A stretch of 64,000 bases of DNA from Notamacropus eugenii (taxonomy: Eukaryota; Chordata; Mammalia; Diprotodontia; Macropodidae). Under the pieces are notes generated by a model, which had not been told where the DNA came from, ran no database searches, and was given only the letters and a program-made list of their open reading frames with translations. The DNA lies in NCBI RefSeq assembly GCF_028372415.1, contig NC_092872.1:395858853-395922852 (forward strand), written 5' to 3'. Made by a program: the position numbers and the translations under genes. Shown piece by piece: positions 1 through 12,696 of this stretch; within the stretch, counting starts at the first letter, position 1; each line of letters begins with the position of its first letter.

Positions 1-104
1 AAAACTGCCCTGAGATTCTAGAACCAGAAGGCAAAATAAACATTCAAGGAATCCGCAGAACACCACATGAAAGAGATCCAAAAAGAGAAACTCCTAGGAG
101 TATT

Positions 105-422
105 GTGGCCAAATTCCAGAATTCCCAGGTGAAAGAGAAAATATTGCAAGCAGCTAGAAAGAAACAATTCAAGTATTGTGGAAATACAATCAGGATAGTA
201 CAAGATCTGGCACCCTCTACATTGAGAGATAGAAAGGAATGGGATAGGATATTCCAGAAGTCAAAGGAACTGGGACTGAAGCCAAGAATCAGCTACCCAG
301 CAAAACTGAGTATAATACTTCAGGAGAAAAAATGGTCTTTCAATGAAATAGAGGACTTTCAAATTTTCCTGATGAAAAGACCAGAGCTGGAAAGAAAATT
401 TGACTTTCTAACACCAGAATGA
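105..422 (+). pseudogene. L1/HAL1 ORF1 C-terminal fragment
   Basis: An open stretch of about 105 codons ends in a natural stop. It reads like the RNA-binding and C-terminal part of a marsupial L1 ORF1 protein: QVKEKILQAARKK, then FKYCGNTIRI, STLRDRKEWDRIF, YPAKLSIILQ and FNEIEDFQIF, ending RKFDF. The same blocks recur in the ORF1 relics at 33790-34728 (minus) and 37574-37735. ORF1 proteins are trimeric RNA chaperones packaged with element RNA. The reading frame upstream continues into the start of the window in other frames, and the N-terminal coiled coil is missing. The ATG-like start at 105 is only the first usable codon, not a true start. Confidence 0.75.
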
Positions 423-555
423 AGAGAACCATGAAAAGGTGAACAGCAAAGAGAAGTCATAAGGGACTTACTAAAGTTGAACTGTTTACATTCCTACATG
501 GAAAGACAATATTTGTAACTCTTGAAACATTTCAGTATCTGGGTACTGGGTGGGA

Positions 556-594
556 GCACACACACACACACATGCACACACGCATACATACATA
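556..594 (+). repeat. (CA)n/(CATA)n microsatellite inside HAL1
   Basis: Imperfect CACACA...GCATACATACAT run about 135 bases after the ORF1 stop. A simple repeat occupies a comparable place downstream of ORF1 in the L1 at 16627 and in the minus HAL1 near 33500-33690. Confidence 0.8.
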
Positions 595-1489
595 GAGACA
601 GAGTGCACAGAGTGAATCGAAGAGGATGGGATCATATCTTAAAAACAAAAATGAAATCAAGCAGTGAGAGAGAAATATTGGGAGGAGAAAGGCAGAAGTT
701 ATATGGGGCAAATTATTTCTCATAAAAGAGGCAAGCAAAAGACTTATTAGTGGTTGGATAAAGAGGGGAGGCAAGAGAAAAACATGAGGTCTACTCTCAT
801 CACAATCCACTAAAGGAAAGAATATAATGCACACTCATTTTGATAGGAAAACCTATCTCATAATACAGGAGAGTGGGAGACAGGGGCACAAGCAGGGTGG
901 GGGGGAGGATAGAGGGGAGGGCATGGGGAGGAGAATGCAATCCGAGGTCGACACTCATGCGGAGGGAAAGGACCATAAGAAAATAGAAGTAATGGGGGAC
1001 AGGATAGGATGGAGGGAAATATAGTTAGTCCTATACAACACAACTAGTATGGAAATCATTTGCAAAACTAAACAGATATGGCCTATATTGAATTGCCTGT
1101 CTTCCAAGGGGAAAGGGTGGAGAGGGAGGGAGCTAAAGAAGTTGGAACTCAAAGTGTTAGGACCAAATGCAATGTTCTTACCACTGGGTAACAAGAAATA
1201 CAGGTTAAGGGGTCAAGAAAGCTATCTGGCCCTACAGGACAAAAGAGAAGACGGAGCCAAGGGCAGGGAGGGAGGATAGAGGAGAGAGCAGATAGGTCAC
1301 AGGGGCAATTAGAATGCTTGGGTCTGGGGCGGGGAGGGGATAAAAGGGGAGAAAATTTTTAACCCAAAATTGTGTGAAAATAAATGTTAAAAGTTAAATA
1401 AAAAAAAATTAAAAAAATAAAAATAAAAAATAATACTTCATTGGATACAAGAGCTGATCAATGTCCCTTGTACAGAGGGTACAGATCAT

Positions 1490-1685
1490 ATAGGACCTTC
1501 TTGTCCTGTGTGATCCTTTTAAAGCTAGTTGGATCCTATTTGAAGCTCCTCGTGTTATAGATAAGGAAACAGGACATCAGAAATATGGCAAGACTGGCCC
1601 AAGGTCAAACAGGCAAGTTAGTAAGAGAGCTGATATTTAAACATAGATTCTTTGACCAAAAAAGCACTGAAATCTAGTCTTTCCC
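1490..1685 (-). repeat. MIR-like SINE fragment, antisense
   Basis: Contains the antisense MIR core: 'gataaggaaac...ccaaggtcaaacaggcaagt', then a diverged region ending 'agattctttgacc'. This matches the reverse complement of the tRNA-derived/CORE part of MIR. Heavily diverged. Confidence 0.5.
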
Positions 1686-1689
1686 CACA

Positions 1690-2460
1690 ATACCATTTTT
1701 CTTGTCCACATACTTATTACATTCTCTTATGAATCCTTCACAGAGGATCTATAGAATACTTTTTTATTCTGTCTTTTAAGATTTTAGCTTTAAATGTGCC
1801 TCAGATGAAGAAATATTAGTCAGACAAGAAATGTTAGGGTAAATTATTCAATCTTTATAGTTTAAGCCATAAAGGAGTCAAAAGAACATTGGATTAGAAA
1901 TCAGGAAACCACTGTGAGGCACAAGAATTATGGCATAAGTTGACATCCATTGCCAATTGTAAGTTAGACAGTTTGGTTTGTTTTTGTTTTTAATCAGGAA
2001 TAACTTCAATTTTTGCTGATAAATAATATTTTCATGAATTTAACTGTTTACTACTTAATTTTCAATATATGTAAATCATTTGAAAAAAATTTTAAAATTG
2101 GACCTGATGATCAATTTGACAAGAGTAGTAACATTTTAACATAAATTCTAAAAGGTAAAACAATCTGCACATAGACAAAATATCTCAGATTCTCTTCAGG
2201 TAGTTTTCATTTTAAATTTGCTGTCATCATATTTCTCAATTGTGTTCTCCTTCCCCCTCCCCATTCATATTAGGTTTATCCAGCCAAAATGAGAATAATA
2301 AAATAATTAGTAAACCTATCTAGATGCATGTTATAGTATTTCATTATTTTTAAAGATTTACATATTCTCTCCTCATCATTACACAGAACAAGACAATTGT
2401 AGAAAATGATAGATAATAACTATGTTTTCTTTATGAGATCATTTCCTAGAGATTTCATTG
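1690..2460. other. AT-rich stretch, no gene recognised
   Basis: Very AT-rich, with poly-A and poly-T runs and no long open frame. A possible SINE 5' fragment lies near 1870-1920 ('acattggattagaaatcagga'). Otherwise I recognise nothing. Confidence 0.5.
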
Positions 2461-2465
2461 TGATA

Positions 2466-2628
2466 CAGCAGAAAGAAAATGAAATTTAGAATCAGAAGAC
2501 ATGGGATCAAACCCCAGTTCTTTTACTTATTAGCTGTGTGGCCTCGGCTAACTTGTTTCTTTTCTCTGGGTCCTAGTTTCCTTATTGGGAAGGTGAGAAA
2601 TTTGAACTAGATGACATCTAAGAGTAAT
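2466..2628 (+). repeat. Mammalian tRNA-derived SINE (MIR/MON-like)
   Basis: Carries 'ttagctgtgtggcctcggctaactt', 'tcctagtttcctta' and the end 'ttgaactagatgacatctaag'. This is the layout of MIR/MON-type CORE-SINEs, with the box-B-like segment near 'ggatcaaaccccagttc'. Confidence 0.65.
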
Positions 2629-2631
2629 GAT

Positions 2632-2885
2632 TGGGGAAGCTAGTTGATGCAGTGATAGGGTGTCAGACCTGAAGTCAGGAAGACTCATCTCCCTGAGTGC
2701 AAATCTGGCCTCAGACAATGAATAGCTGTGTGTACCTGGGCAAGTCACTTAATACAATTTACCTCGGTTCTCCATCTATAAAATGAATTGGAAAAGTAAA
2801 CAGAGAACAATTCCAGTGTCTCTTCCAAGAAAACCCCAAGTAGGGTCACGAAGTGTCAGATACAATTGAAATTACTGAACAAGAG
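2632..2885 (+). repeat. Marsupial tRNA-derived SINE
   Basis: Nearly complete copy. The 5' part reads 'agctagttgatgcagtgataggg' and 'gaagtcaggaagactcatct'. The middle is 'gcctcagacaatgaatagctgtgtgtacctgggcaagtcactt'. The 3' part is 'agaaaaccccaagtagggtcacgaagtgtcaga' and 'tgaaattactgaacaag'. The same family recurs in antisense at 4030, 6131, 7845, 11290 and 30655. Confidence 0.8.
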
Positions 2886-2924
2886 CAAGTTCTATGATTC
2901 TTTGACTATATCTACCTTTCAAAA

Positions 2925-3745
2925 CGGGAGAGAACCTAGTGTCTTATAATAAGCTAAGTCTGCTTGACAAAGTCTCTCATGCTATGGCTATGGACACAAT
3001 AAAGTGATATAGAATAGATGCCAATACATTTGATTAGCTTTGGAAATGACTGAAAGACATATCTAAATAATAGGCATTCTTGGTATCTGCCAGGGGTAGG
3101 TTGCTATAGTGGAGTATCTTAGAGATTTGACTTGTGCTTTATGCTATTCAGTGTTTATACTGAGGATTCAGATGATCGGATTCTTGTCAAATTTGAAGGT
3201 GATGTGAAGTTTAGAGGGATAACTAACATGTTAGATACTATAATCCTGATCCAAAAGGATGACAAGTTGTTAGAACGATGGACCACATTTACCATGAGGA
3301 AAATTAATAGGGCTAGATGAAAATCCTAGATATGGCTCTAGAAATCTACTCCACAAATACCAGACAGGAGAGGTTAAATAATGTCTCTGAGAAAGACTGA
3401 GGCAACAGATTAGTGGAATGTAAGCTAAATATGAACTAACAATTTGAGATGGCAGCCACAAAAAAATGTATTGCTATCTAAGGCTGAATTGAGTGGCATA
3501 CTTTGAACACAAAAGTAATAGCCCTATTATACTTTGTCCCAGTTAGCACACAGCTGAAGCACTGTGTGCAGTTCTGTCACCACACTTTAGGAAAAGATTA
3601 GACAAGTTAAAAGCAATCCAGAACCATGACTCCAGAGGACTGATGAAGGATGCTATCCATCTCCTGACTGAGAGATGATGATCTAAATGTGCAGAATGAA
3701 ATGTACAGTTTTAGATATGATCACTGGGATAACTTTAGCTAACCA
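2925..3745 (+). mobile_element. L3/CR1-type LINE fragment (reverse transcriptase region)
   Basis: Decayed sense copy of the 3' half of a CR1-clade LINE. Recognisable blocks are 'gacaaagtctctcatgctatgg', 'gtgctttatgctattcagtgtttat', 'aaatttgaaggtgatgtgaag' (the FADD-like catalytic region, now F-E-G-D), 'gatccaaaaggatgacaag' and 'cagttctgtcaccacactttagg'. Residues 3132-3320 still read V-K-F-E-G-D-V-K-F-R-G-I. The second catalytic aspartate pair is lost, so it cannot encode an active enzyme. A related fragment lies at 42390-42770. Confidence 0.75.
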
Positions 3746-3839
3746 CGCAAATTGACTGCAATAATGTGTTATTTTATTAAGGGGGGAGAAAAAAGAAAAA
3801 AAATAAAGGTTTAGTATTTGATTTTTTTTCAAAAAAGAG

Positions 3840-5828
<1,989 letters not shown>

Positions 5829-6049
5829 GGACACTGTGGAACAGTTTTGAGTTATAGACTTGGAAAGAAGAGTGAGCTTTTATTTTTCCTTAATGTAGAA
5901 GACATGATCCTTGGTTGGGAGAGGGGTAGATGACCTAGAGGGATTGAGGGGAAAATAAAATGTTTGGAACAGCTGCTATTGGGAGAGAGACTTATAGCTC
6001 ATGAGAAAAACGTTAAAAAGTTCATTAAGCCTTGGGTTTGGCCAGTGGT

Positions 6050-6385
6050 GCAACTGTTGCTGTGGTTCAGTTATTCACTCATGTCTGACTATTCATGACC
6101 CCATTTGGGGATATTCTTGGCAAAGATAAAGCTTTGCCATTATTGTTATTGTTGTTCAGTCCTTTCAGTAATACCTGACCCTTTGTCACTCAATTTGGTG
6201 ACTTCTTGGCAAAGATACCAGAGTGATTTGCCATTTCATTTTTCAGTTCACTTTACAGATGGGAAAACTAAGGGAAACAGTACGCAGGATCACACAGTTA
6301 GTGAGTGTCTGTGACTAAAGAACTCAGGTCTTCCTAACTATAGGCCCAGAAGTCTATCCATTACCAAATCTAGCTACCCTTCTAA
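6050..6385 (-). repeat. Two adjacent antisense marsupial SINE pieces
   Basis: The first piece (6050-6130) has only the complement of the 3' end ('ttcagttattcactcatgtctgac', 'ggggatattcttggcaaagat'). The second (6131-6385) restarts with 'gttattgttgttcag' and runs through 'cttcttggcaaagatacc', 'acagatgggaaaactaagg' and 'gatcacacagttagtgagtgtctg'. The 3' end motif therefore occurs twice in a row, which suggests insertion of one SINE into another or near-tandem landing. Confidence 0.7.
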
Positions 6386-6389
6386 CATT

Positions 6390-6800
6390 AGATAATGTTA
6401 ATTTATAATGCATCCAATCAGTGACTTCAACTGCATTCAGTCACACAAAGTAGGAGCTATGAAAGTGGATCATAAGACTGATTCATGCCTGGGGTTTAGC
6501 CATGCAGGAGCATCAGAGTCTAGACAGAAGGAGAGTCAAGGGTAGAAGACATTGTATGGTCTATCTATGGTTAGGATTATAAGGGCAGGAAGAAGAAGAA
6601 GACCCAAACTGGAAGAAAAAATAACAGGGTGGAGTGATATGACTGGCAGTCATGGAAAGGAAATAGAATAGATTTAGGAGGTATGAGTCAGATAAAGAGA
6701 TGAAAGTAAAGGGCTTTGCATTCAGAGAGAAGAATTTCAGAGTTTAGTACATGTCCCAAAATACTCCTGGCTCCCTAAAGTTCAGGAATTCTGCTGCATC
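6390..6800. other. Purine-rich intergenic DNA, nothing recognised
   Basis: Diverged GA-rich sequence ('ggaagaagaagaag' near 6590). It may be antisense L2 in part, but I could not align it with confidence. Confidence 0.3.
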
Positions 6801-6809
6801 TTACAGGAA

Positions 6810-6970
6810 TTTGAGTGCTGGATTTGGAGTTGGAAATATTAAGAGCATATTGACTCCAGCCCTCTATCAGCTCTCTAACCTAGGAAAGATCACTTAATGG
6901 TTCAAAGACCAATTGTTCTCTATAAAATAGGGATGATGTTAATCATAGTTTCATTACCTACTTGCCAGGA
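6810..6970 (+). repeat. MIR-like SINE
   Basis: Diverged sense MIR layout: 'gagtgctggatttggagttgg', 'ctctataaaatagggatgatgttaat' and 'ctacttgccaggattagat'. Confidence 0.55.
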
Positions 6971-7144
6971 TTAGATTTAGTAATAACTAAATAGTAATTG
7001 CTTCTGTTACCCCGAACCCTGAGGGTCTTCCCCTCCCAGTTTGATTTTTTTTTTTATTAAAGCCTCCATTCCTTGAGTAACTTAAAGAAGTCTATTCATT
7101 GAATGAGTATATCTCATTCAAAGTGAGAAATGTGATAAGACCTT

Positions 7145-7362
7145 AGCCTGAAACGTTCAGCATCTCCCATTGCATCCTGGGCCATCTCCAGTCATCCTGA
7201 TGAATATCAGGCCACTGGACACAGATGTCTCAGGAGAAGAAAGTGAGGTTGGTGACCTTGCACACCCCTCCTTCGCTGAAATCAAAGTCAACTGCAAGTC
7301 ATGTCATCATCTTGATGTCATGGTCCTCTTCAAGAACGAAGGACAAACACAACAAAAGCCAG
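7145..7362 (+). repeat. RTE-tailed SINE
   Basis: Contains 'gcatcctgggccatctccagtcatcctgat', 'caggccactggacacagatg', 'aagtgaggttggtgaccttgcac' and the 3' end 'atgtcatggtcctcttcaagaacgaaggacaaacac'. That 3' end is typical of marsupial SINEs whose tail derives from an RTE (BovB-like) LINE. The 70-codon open frame across it is incidental. Confidence 0.75.
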
Positions 7363-7379
7363 GATTAGAGAGAAAAGGG

Positions 7380-7500
7380 TGAGGAGAAAGGAAAAGATAA
7401 AAGGAAAGAAGGGGAAAAGAGAAGGACAGAGACTGAAAAAAAGAGAGAGCAGAGACAGAGAAAGAAGGGAGAGAGGAAGAAGGAAACCATGTGAAGAGAG
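7380..7500. repeat. Purine-rich (GA/GAAA)-like low-complexity tract
   Basis: Almost only A and G on the plus strand, with imperfect AGAGA and GAAAGG motifs, directly after the RTE-tailed SINE. Confidence 0.8.
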
Positions 7501-7630
7501 AAATTTTACTTCAGTGAGGTTAGGAATCTTTGTTCTTTAAACTAAAGGGAAAGCTATTTTGCAGAACCTTTCAGATAGTCTGCTGTTATACAAATAAGAT
7601 GATGATAGTACAAATCATGTAGTATAGAAT

Positions 7631-7659
7631 ACTATACAGTATACTGTATACTGTATAGT
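7631..7659. repeat. Perfect inverted repeat with 13-base arms
   Basis: Left arm 7631-7643 (ACTATACAGTATA), 3-base loop, right arm 7647-7659 (TATACTGTATAGT). It sits in diverged DNA with no recognised element. Confidence 0.85.
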
Positions 7660-7844
7660 GGTATACAGATTTGTCCTTGGTAAGTTATCTATAACGTAAA
7701 ATGAAATGATGGGAACATTGTATCTCACTGTATCTATATTGAGCCCATCCACCTAATCCCTGAAACTGCCAGGATTCCCATGGAATCAGTACTCTTGTCT
7801 TACCAGAGGAACCTCTTTATTTCTACTATCTTGGATTTATTGAC

Positions 7845-8045
7845 ACTGTTGTTGTTGTTCAGTTGTGTTCCATTCTTTAGGACCTTATTTTGGGTTTTCT
7901 TGGTAAAGATACTAGAATTATTTACCATTACTTCACCAGCTTATTTTACAGATGGAAAAACTGAAGCAAACGTGGTTAAGTGACTTGCCCAGGGTCACAC
8001 AGCTAGAAAGTGTCTGAGGCCAGATTTGAACTCATGAAGATGAAT
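7845..8045 (-). repeat. Marsupial SINE, antisense
   Basis: 'tgttgttgttgttcagttgtg', 'gggttttcttggtaaagatact', 'cagatggaaaaactgaagc', 'agtgacttgcccagggtcacac' and 'gaggccagatttgaactc'. Confidence 0.85.
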
Positions 8046-8049
8046 CTTC

Positions 8050-9650
8050 TTGAAGGAGAGGTTTATCTTCATTTATCCTCTTGTTGTCTTAATCATTAAT
8101 AATTTTTTTAGAGTTTTGATTTTTCCATATTTTTTTCTTATATTTGGTGCAAATCATTGCAAGTATCATGATAGATATATGTCTAGGAGAAGTTTGCACA
8201 ACTATATATCGGAGGTAAATATAACATCTAAATCTATCTAGGTACACAAGGTGTGGACCCATCAATAATATTGGTACTTGCAGGAATTATGCAAAAGTTA
8301 TTACTGTACTCAGTCGCTTTATACCTTAGGGTTTTCTCAGGTCCCCAAAGTTGCCTAGATTCCTATGAATCCATGATCTATAAAAAGTTCAAAATATGAT
8401 GCAAGATTCTGGATAATTTGTGATCTGAAATCCCTCCAAAATGAAAGGGGAGATGGGACTATTAGACTGGCAGCACCTCCAATAGACCCTCAAATTCCTC
8501 TTTTGCTTCTTAGAGACCCATGTAAGTTATTCAGTCTAAGGGAATTATGCTAAGGAATTGGAAGCCTATGGAAGGGAAAAACACATGGAACTATTGCAGA
8601 GGCTATGCTATCTTATATTAAATTCCCATATCAACACTCAGTGGTAGAAGTAGAGTACAAAGCCTATGTTCCTTCTTCCCTGATGTAGTCCTTGTTATTT
8701 ACCCTCCTAGAACCAATGACTTATTAATTATCCTCTTCCCTCTCCTGATGTTAGAAAATTCCCTTTTTATTGATGGAAAGCTAGATTTGAAACTTTTAAA
8801 TTTTGGGCTTCTCACTAACAAACCCTCAACACTGGACCTGCCTTCAAAATATCTCTTCTTTAACTCTATGGCCTCTTAGTCAAGAAATACTGTGGCTGGG
8901 AAATTCTTCCAAGACTTTCATGAATTTAGTACAAGTAATACAATTTCATTGCTCTCCAGAAACTCTTATCGCTCCACAGATGTTCTAGGAGCTATTTTCT
9001 CTTAGTCTGAGAAATTTAGTCCCAGGACTCTGGTTTCTGACTGGCACTGAATGGTCCCTTAAAGTCATATATGCTTGAGTACATGAGTCCTATATGATTA
9101 TGTTTCATGAAAGTCATTCAGGATTCAAAAGATGGAATGGGCATGATTACCCTACTATAACAACACCTTTACTCTCTGAATCTCTAAATAATAAACATGA
9201 AAATGTACAGAGGGCTAAGTCCTCAAGGAAGGAAGATTCTCTTACAAAGCTATTCTGATAAAAAGGACAACTTCTCTCAATAGTCTATTCCTCACTTGTG
9301 GAAGGCAATCAGTTCATTTCTCCTTCAAATGGGTAGTTTATCCCTAGTTAATTTCACAGTAGTCTGAGTGAACACCTTCAGTAAAGTATGTTCCACTGGA
9401 GATACTTTGTCTATAAAATACGTCTATAAAATAAAGTCACAGTCACAAATAATTCACCTATCTGTAAATCAACTGAGTTGGTATTAGGACTATTTTAGTC
9501 AGCCCTCTATAAAAGCACTTTGTAAAACATTCTTGCAAAAATTCAAGGCCATAATAGATATTGACTACTAACCTACTGATTGTGACTCATGGTTAAAGAA
9601 GTGTTAAAAGGGTCATAAGTGGAAAAAATTTAAGAAGTCCTAGTCTAGGC
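8050..9650. other. 1.6 kb with no recognised gene or repeat
   Basis: Moderate AT content. Short open frames at 8050-8241 and 8803-8988 resemble no family I know. It could be an old, unrecognised LTR-type or other element, but I see no LTR boundary, A-tail or conserved protein motif. Confidence 0.4.
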
Positions 9651-9654
9651 AAAG

Positions 9655-10480
9655 AGTGCAATGTCATTGAGATATTATGTAGGGGGAAATGGGACATTAC
9701 CATACCCTTTAAATCTTATTGGCCCTATTTCTAGATGATTGAAGAAGAAGAATTAGAAGAAGGAGGAGAAAAAGGAATATGAAAGAAGGAAGGAAAAATA
9801 TATCCATGATACAATGGAAAGAGTTCTGGGTCAAGGGTCAGAGAATTTCCCTAGTAGAGAAAAAGAAATGGATACAGAAAAGAGTATAATGAAGAGATTA
9901 TGTCTCACTTATAAAGTGAGATCAAAATCTTCTGTGTTACCTGTCTTTGCTGTGGCCTTACTTATTTTTTTTAGCTCAATCTGAAAAAAACATATTTTTG
10001 GTGAATATGTATCATATTCATTGTAGATTATTTAATTTAACTTCCTTTCCAGATGAACTAGCTTTATTAAATGCTTTCCATGGATGGGCAAACAGAGTTT
10101 ATATAGGCTATAAATATCTATGATTAGTCTGGTATAGTATATTGCATCTAAGGTGTAGCATTTATTCTCAAAATTTTCCCCAAGCTTGATAAACCATTTA
10201 AGAAAAAAAAATCCAGCAACTCATTTGTATGAACTCTGTGAATGAATGCAACTCTCAAATCATAAATTTCAATTTTTGGTCAGTAGTCTAAATGCACACA
10301 GAATTGAAGTATTAGTCTAAATAGAAGATATCTGAAACTTTGCTCTATGTTTCCAAGCCATCAAAAAACTGATGAGAACATTCTCTCAATTTTGTAATCT
10401 GTGACATAAATTCTTGTCCTTATGGAATATGCATGGGCAGATAGCCCAGATTAATTCTGTTTCATATTCTTTTAATCCTG
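9655..10480. other. AT-rich intergenic DNA with GA-rich patch
   Basis: A GAAGAAGGAGG-type patch lies at 9740-9800, and a possible MIR head near 9810 ('acaatggaaagagttctgggtc'). The rest is featureless and AT-rich. Confidence 0.35.
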
Positions 10481-10484
10481 TTGC

Positions 10485-10805
10485 TTCAAATGATGTTTTT
10501 CTACTATTGCCTCTGGGATATTTCCACTTAGATGTTCACGTTAAATTCAACATGTCTAGAACTAATCTCATCATCTTTCTCTACCAGTCTAAGATTTCCT
10601 CTCCATCAAAATCTTCTTCATTTTCTAACATTCATCAATGTGCAAATTCTTAGAATAAACATTGACTTCTCATCTTCTTTACCCTTATCTTGAATCTCTT
10701 ACCAATTCTGGTCACTTCATTTTTTTAAGCACATCCTAGATTCATTCTTTTCCCTTGATTTCTACCACTAGCCTACTGCAGATTCTCATCCACTCACTCA
10801 AGGGA
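10485..10805 (+). mobile_element. L2 LINE fragment, ORF2 3' part
   Basis: Sense L2 blocks: 'gggatatttccacttagatgttcac', 'ttcaacatgtctagaactaatctcatcatc' (the 'NMSK-TEL'-type segment found near the L2 ORF2 C-terminus) and 'gtcacttcat'. The 79-codon open frame at 10414-10653 is its relic. Confidence 0.65.
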
Positions 10806-10874
10806 TAACAATAAATAAAATATAATCTATCCCTTCCCTTCCTGTATTTCTAACTAGTTATGTCTGTCACTAAA

Positions 10875-10970
10875 TTATGATATATACACATATACACATA
10901 TAATATAATATCTCTCTACATATATATGTATATATACATGCATACACATATATGTATATAATACCTACTA
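10875..10970. repeat. (TA/CATA)n low-complexity tract
   Basis: Alternating TATATACACATA and TATATGTATA words. Confidence 0.85.
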
Positions 10971-11285
10971 TATCCCTGCACTTGGTGACACAAAGGAAAA
11001 AAAAGAAATCTAAATGGAAAGATTCTAGAATTGTATTCACATATACAACTGGAATTGGATACAATTCCTGAACTGGAATCTTGATTCCGGTGCTTACTGC
11101 ATAATCATGGGCAAGTCACCTAACCTCTCTGGGCCTTAGTTTCTTTATATGTAAAAAGAAGAGGTTAGACTTGATGACTTCTAAGGTTCTTTGCAGTTTT
11201 AAATCTATGATCCTGCCATCTAAACATTCCCTGACCTAAGAAACTTATACTGGAGGGAGACAGAATATACAAATATATATCATAT
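10970..11285 (-). mobile_element. Antisense L2 3' end with a MIR/MON-like SINE inside
   Basis: 'ctactatatccctgcacttggtgac' and 'aacttatactggagggagaca' match the reverse complement of the L2 tail. Between them (11085-11215) is a sense SINE with 'catgggcaagtcacctaacctctctgg' and 'ttagacttgatgacttctaagg'. Confidence 0.5.
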
Positions 11286-11289
11286 AGTA

Positions 11290-11540
11290 TATGTTGTTGT
11301 TGAGTCATTTTAGTCACGTCCAACTCTCTGTGACCCCATTTGGGACTTTCTTGGCAAAGATACTGGAATGATTTGCTTTTTCTTTTTGCAGCTCATTTTA
11401 CAGATGAGAAACTGAAATAAACAGGGTTAAGTGATTTGCCCAGGGTTACACAGCTAAAAAATATCTGAGGCCAGATTGAACGCACATCCTCCTTACTATA
11501 GGGCCGGTGATCTATCCACTGTGCAATCTAGCCACCATGT
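11290..11540 (-). repeat. Marsupial SINE, antisense
   Basis: 'tgttgttgttgagtcattttagtcacg', 'ctttcttggcaaagatactgg', 'cagatgagaaactgaaataaac' and 'gtgatttgcccagggttacacagct', ending with 'gtgatctatccactgtgcaatctagcc'. Confidence 0.85.
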
Positions 11541-11559
11541 CATATGTATCACATATGTA

Positions 11560-11645
11560 TACAAAAAATATATATATATGTGTGTGCATGTGCTCTTGTG
11601 TATATATGCATATGCACACATGCACACATACATGTATGTGAATTT
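11560..11645. repeat. (TA/TG/CA)n low-complexity tract
   Basis: ATATATATGTGTGTGCATG, then GCACACATGCACACATACATG. It directly follows the SINE head. Confidence 0.8.
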
Positions 11646-11929
11646 ATGTGTACAACTATTTGCAAGATAGTTACACAGTGTTCTGGGGATATAGGAGATT
11701 AGCAGACAGGTGGCAAATGAGGGAAATTTTCATGTAGAAGGTAAGGAAATTTTAGTTTTTCAACCAACCTACCTAGTAAATTCAGTATTGAGAAGTCTAA
11801 TCATCTTGTGAGAGCAATCAAATTTATTAATGACAATCAACTTTATTCATATCCTCTATCTCTCTGATTGACATAAACTCTTTCTTTAAGAAGGGGAACT
11901 GAAGCGACATCTCAGACATCTTATTTCCC

Positions 11930-12145
11930 ACCTGCTCCACTTATTTTGAACGACTTTTAATGTTTTACCTTGACCTAGGGTTAGTACTTCCCTTTTGATC
12001 CCCTCCCAGTTGTTTAAGTATCTTCTCCTATTTGATTGTAAGCTTCTTAAAGGAACCATTTTTCTGTATTTATATTGCTAGTGCTTAGCACAGGGTCTAG
12101 CACATGGTAAGGGCTAAATAAATGTTTATTGACAATTGATCATTG
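11930..12145 (+). mobile_element. L2 LINE 3' end
   Basis: Typical L2 3' UTR: 'attgtaagcttcttaaaggaacc', 'gcttagcacagggtctagcacatgg' and the end 'taaataaatgtttattgac'. Confidence 0.75.
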
Positions 12146-12149
12146 ATCT

Positions 12150-12455
12150 TGTCCTCTAAGAGGTCAAAATCTGGGTGTGGAAAATAAGATTTTATACATG
12201 AGAAAACTATAGAATAGGATGAAGTAGACTATAATTAAGTGTCAGGAGGTAAGATGGAACAAGAAGTACTTTAGGAAATGACAAAGGGTTCAGGATGTGT
12301 AGCCCAGGGTAGGCTTCATGGAGAAGATGGAATCCATTACACTTTGAGAGAAAAAAAAATTTGGGTGTAGGAAGAACAAGGGAATAAGGAAGTAGTTTGT
12401 AGTGGAGGAGATATTACAAAAACAAAAGGTATGTTTCAGGTACTATCCATCAACT
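12150..12455 (-). mobile_element. Probable antisense L2 fragment
   Basis: 'tcctctaagaggtcaaaatctg' and 'gtaggcttcatggagaagatgg' resemble the reverse complement of L2 near its 3' end. With the preceding sense L2 end it makes a head-to-head L2 pair. Diverged. Confidence 0.45.
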
Positions 12456-12509
12456 GGAGCATTCTCAACAGTGAGACAAGTGACACATAGTATGTGCATC
12501 TCCCTAGAG

Positions 12510-12696
12510 CAGTGATGTCAAACTAAAATAGAAATGGGGGCCACTAAACCAAATGGACAAGGGTCCCTGAAGGTCACATGTAGACTTGGAAAACAACTTG
12601 TTAACATGATTCACATTCTATTTTATTTTTTAAATTTAATTTGTTATGTTTTCCAATTATGTTTTAATCTATTTGTGGCTGCTCTTGACACTTCTG
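12510..12696. mobile_element. Small hAT-type non-autonomous DNA transposon
   Basis: Left end CAGTGATGTCAAA and right end CTTGACACTTCTG form imperfect terminal inverted repeats. The flanks are ccctagag (12502-12509) and cactagaa (12697-12704), which agree at 6 of 8 positions and share CTAGA. An 8-base duplication of that kind is what hAT transposases leave. It contains no transposase. Confidence 0.7.

Larger units (their letters stand above)
1..1435 (+). mobile_element. HAL1-like (ORF1-only L1) element, 3' half
   Basis: The window opens inside the element. It holds the ORF1 C-terminal region (105-422), then a purine-rich 3' region of about 1 kb and an A-rich tail with several AATAAA-like words (about 1375-1435). 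No ORF2 lies between ORF1 and the tail. The 3' region near 715-800 resembles the inter-ORF spacer of the L1 at 16480-16610 (shared pattern of ATTAT-TCTCA, AAGCAA and CTACTCTCATC-like blocks). The extreme 3' end resembles the L1 tail at 41700-41808. That is the structure expected of a half-L1: L1 with ORF2 removed. The 5' part lies outside the window. Confidence 0.75.
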
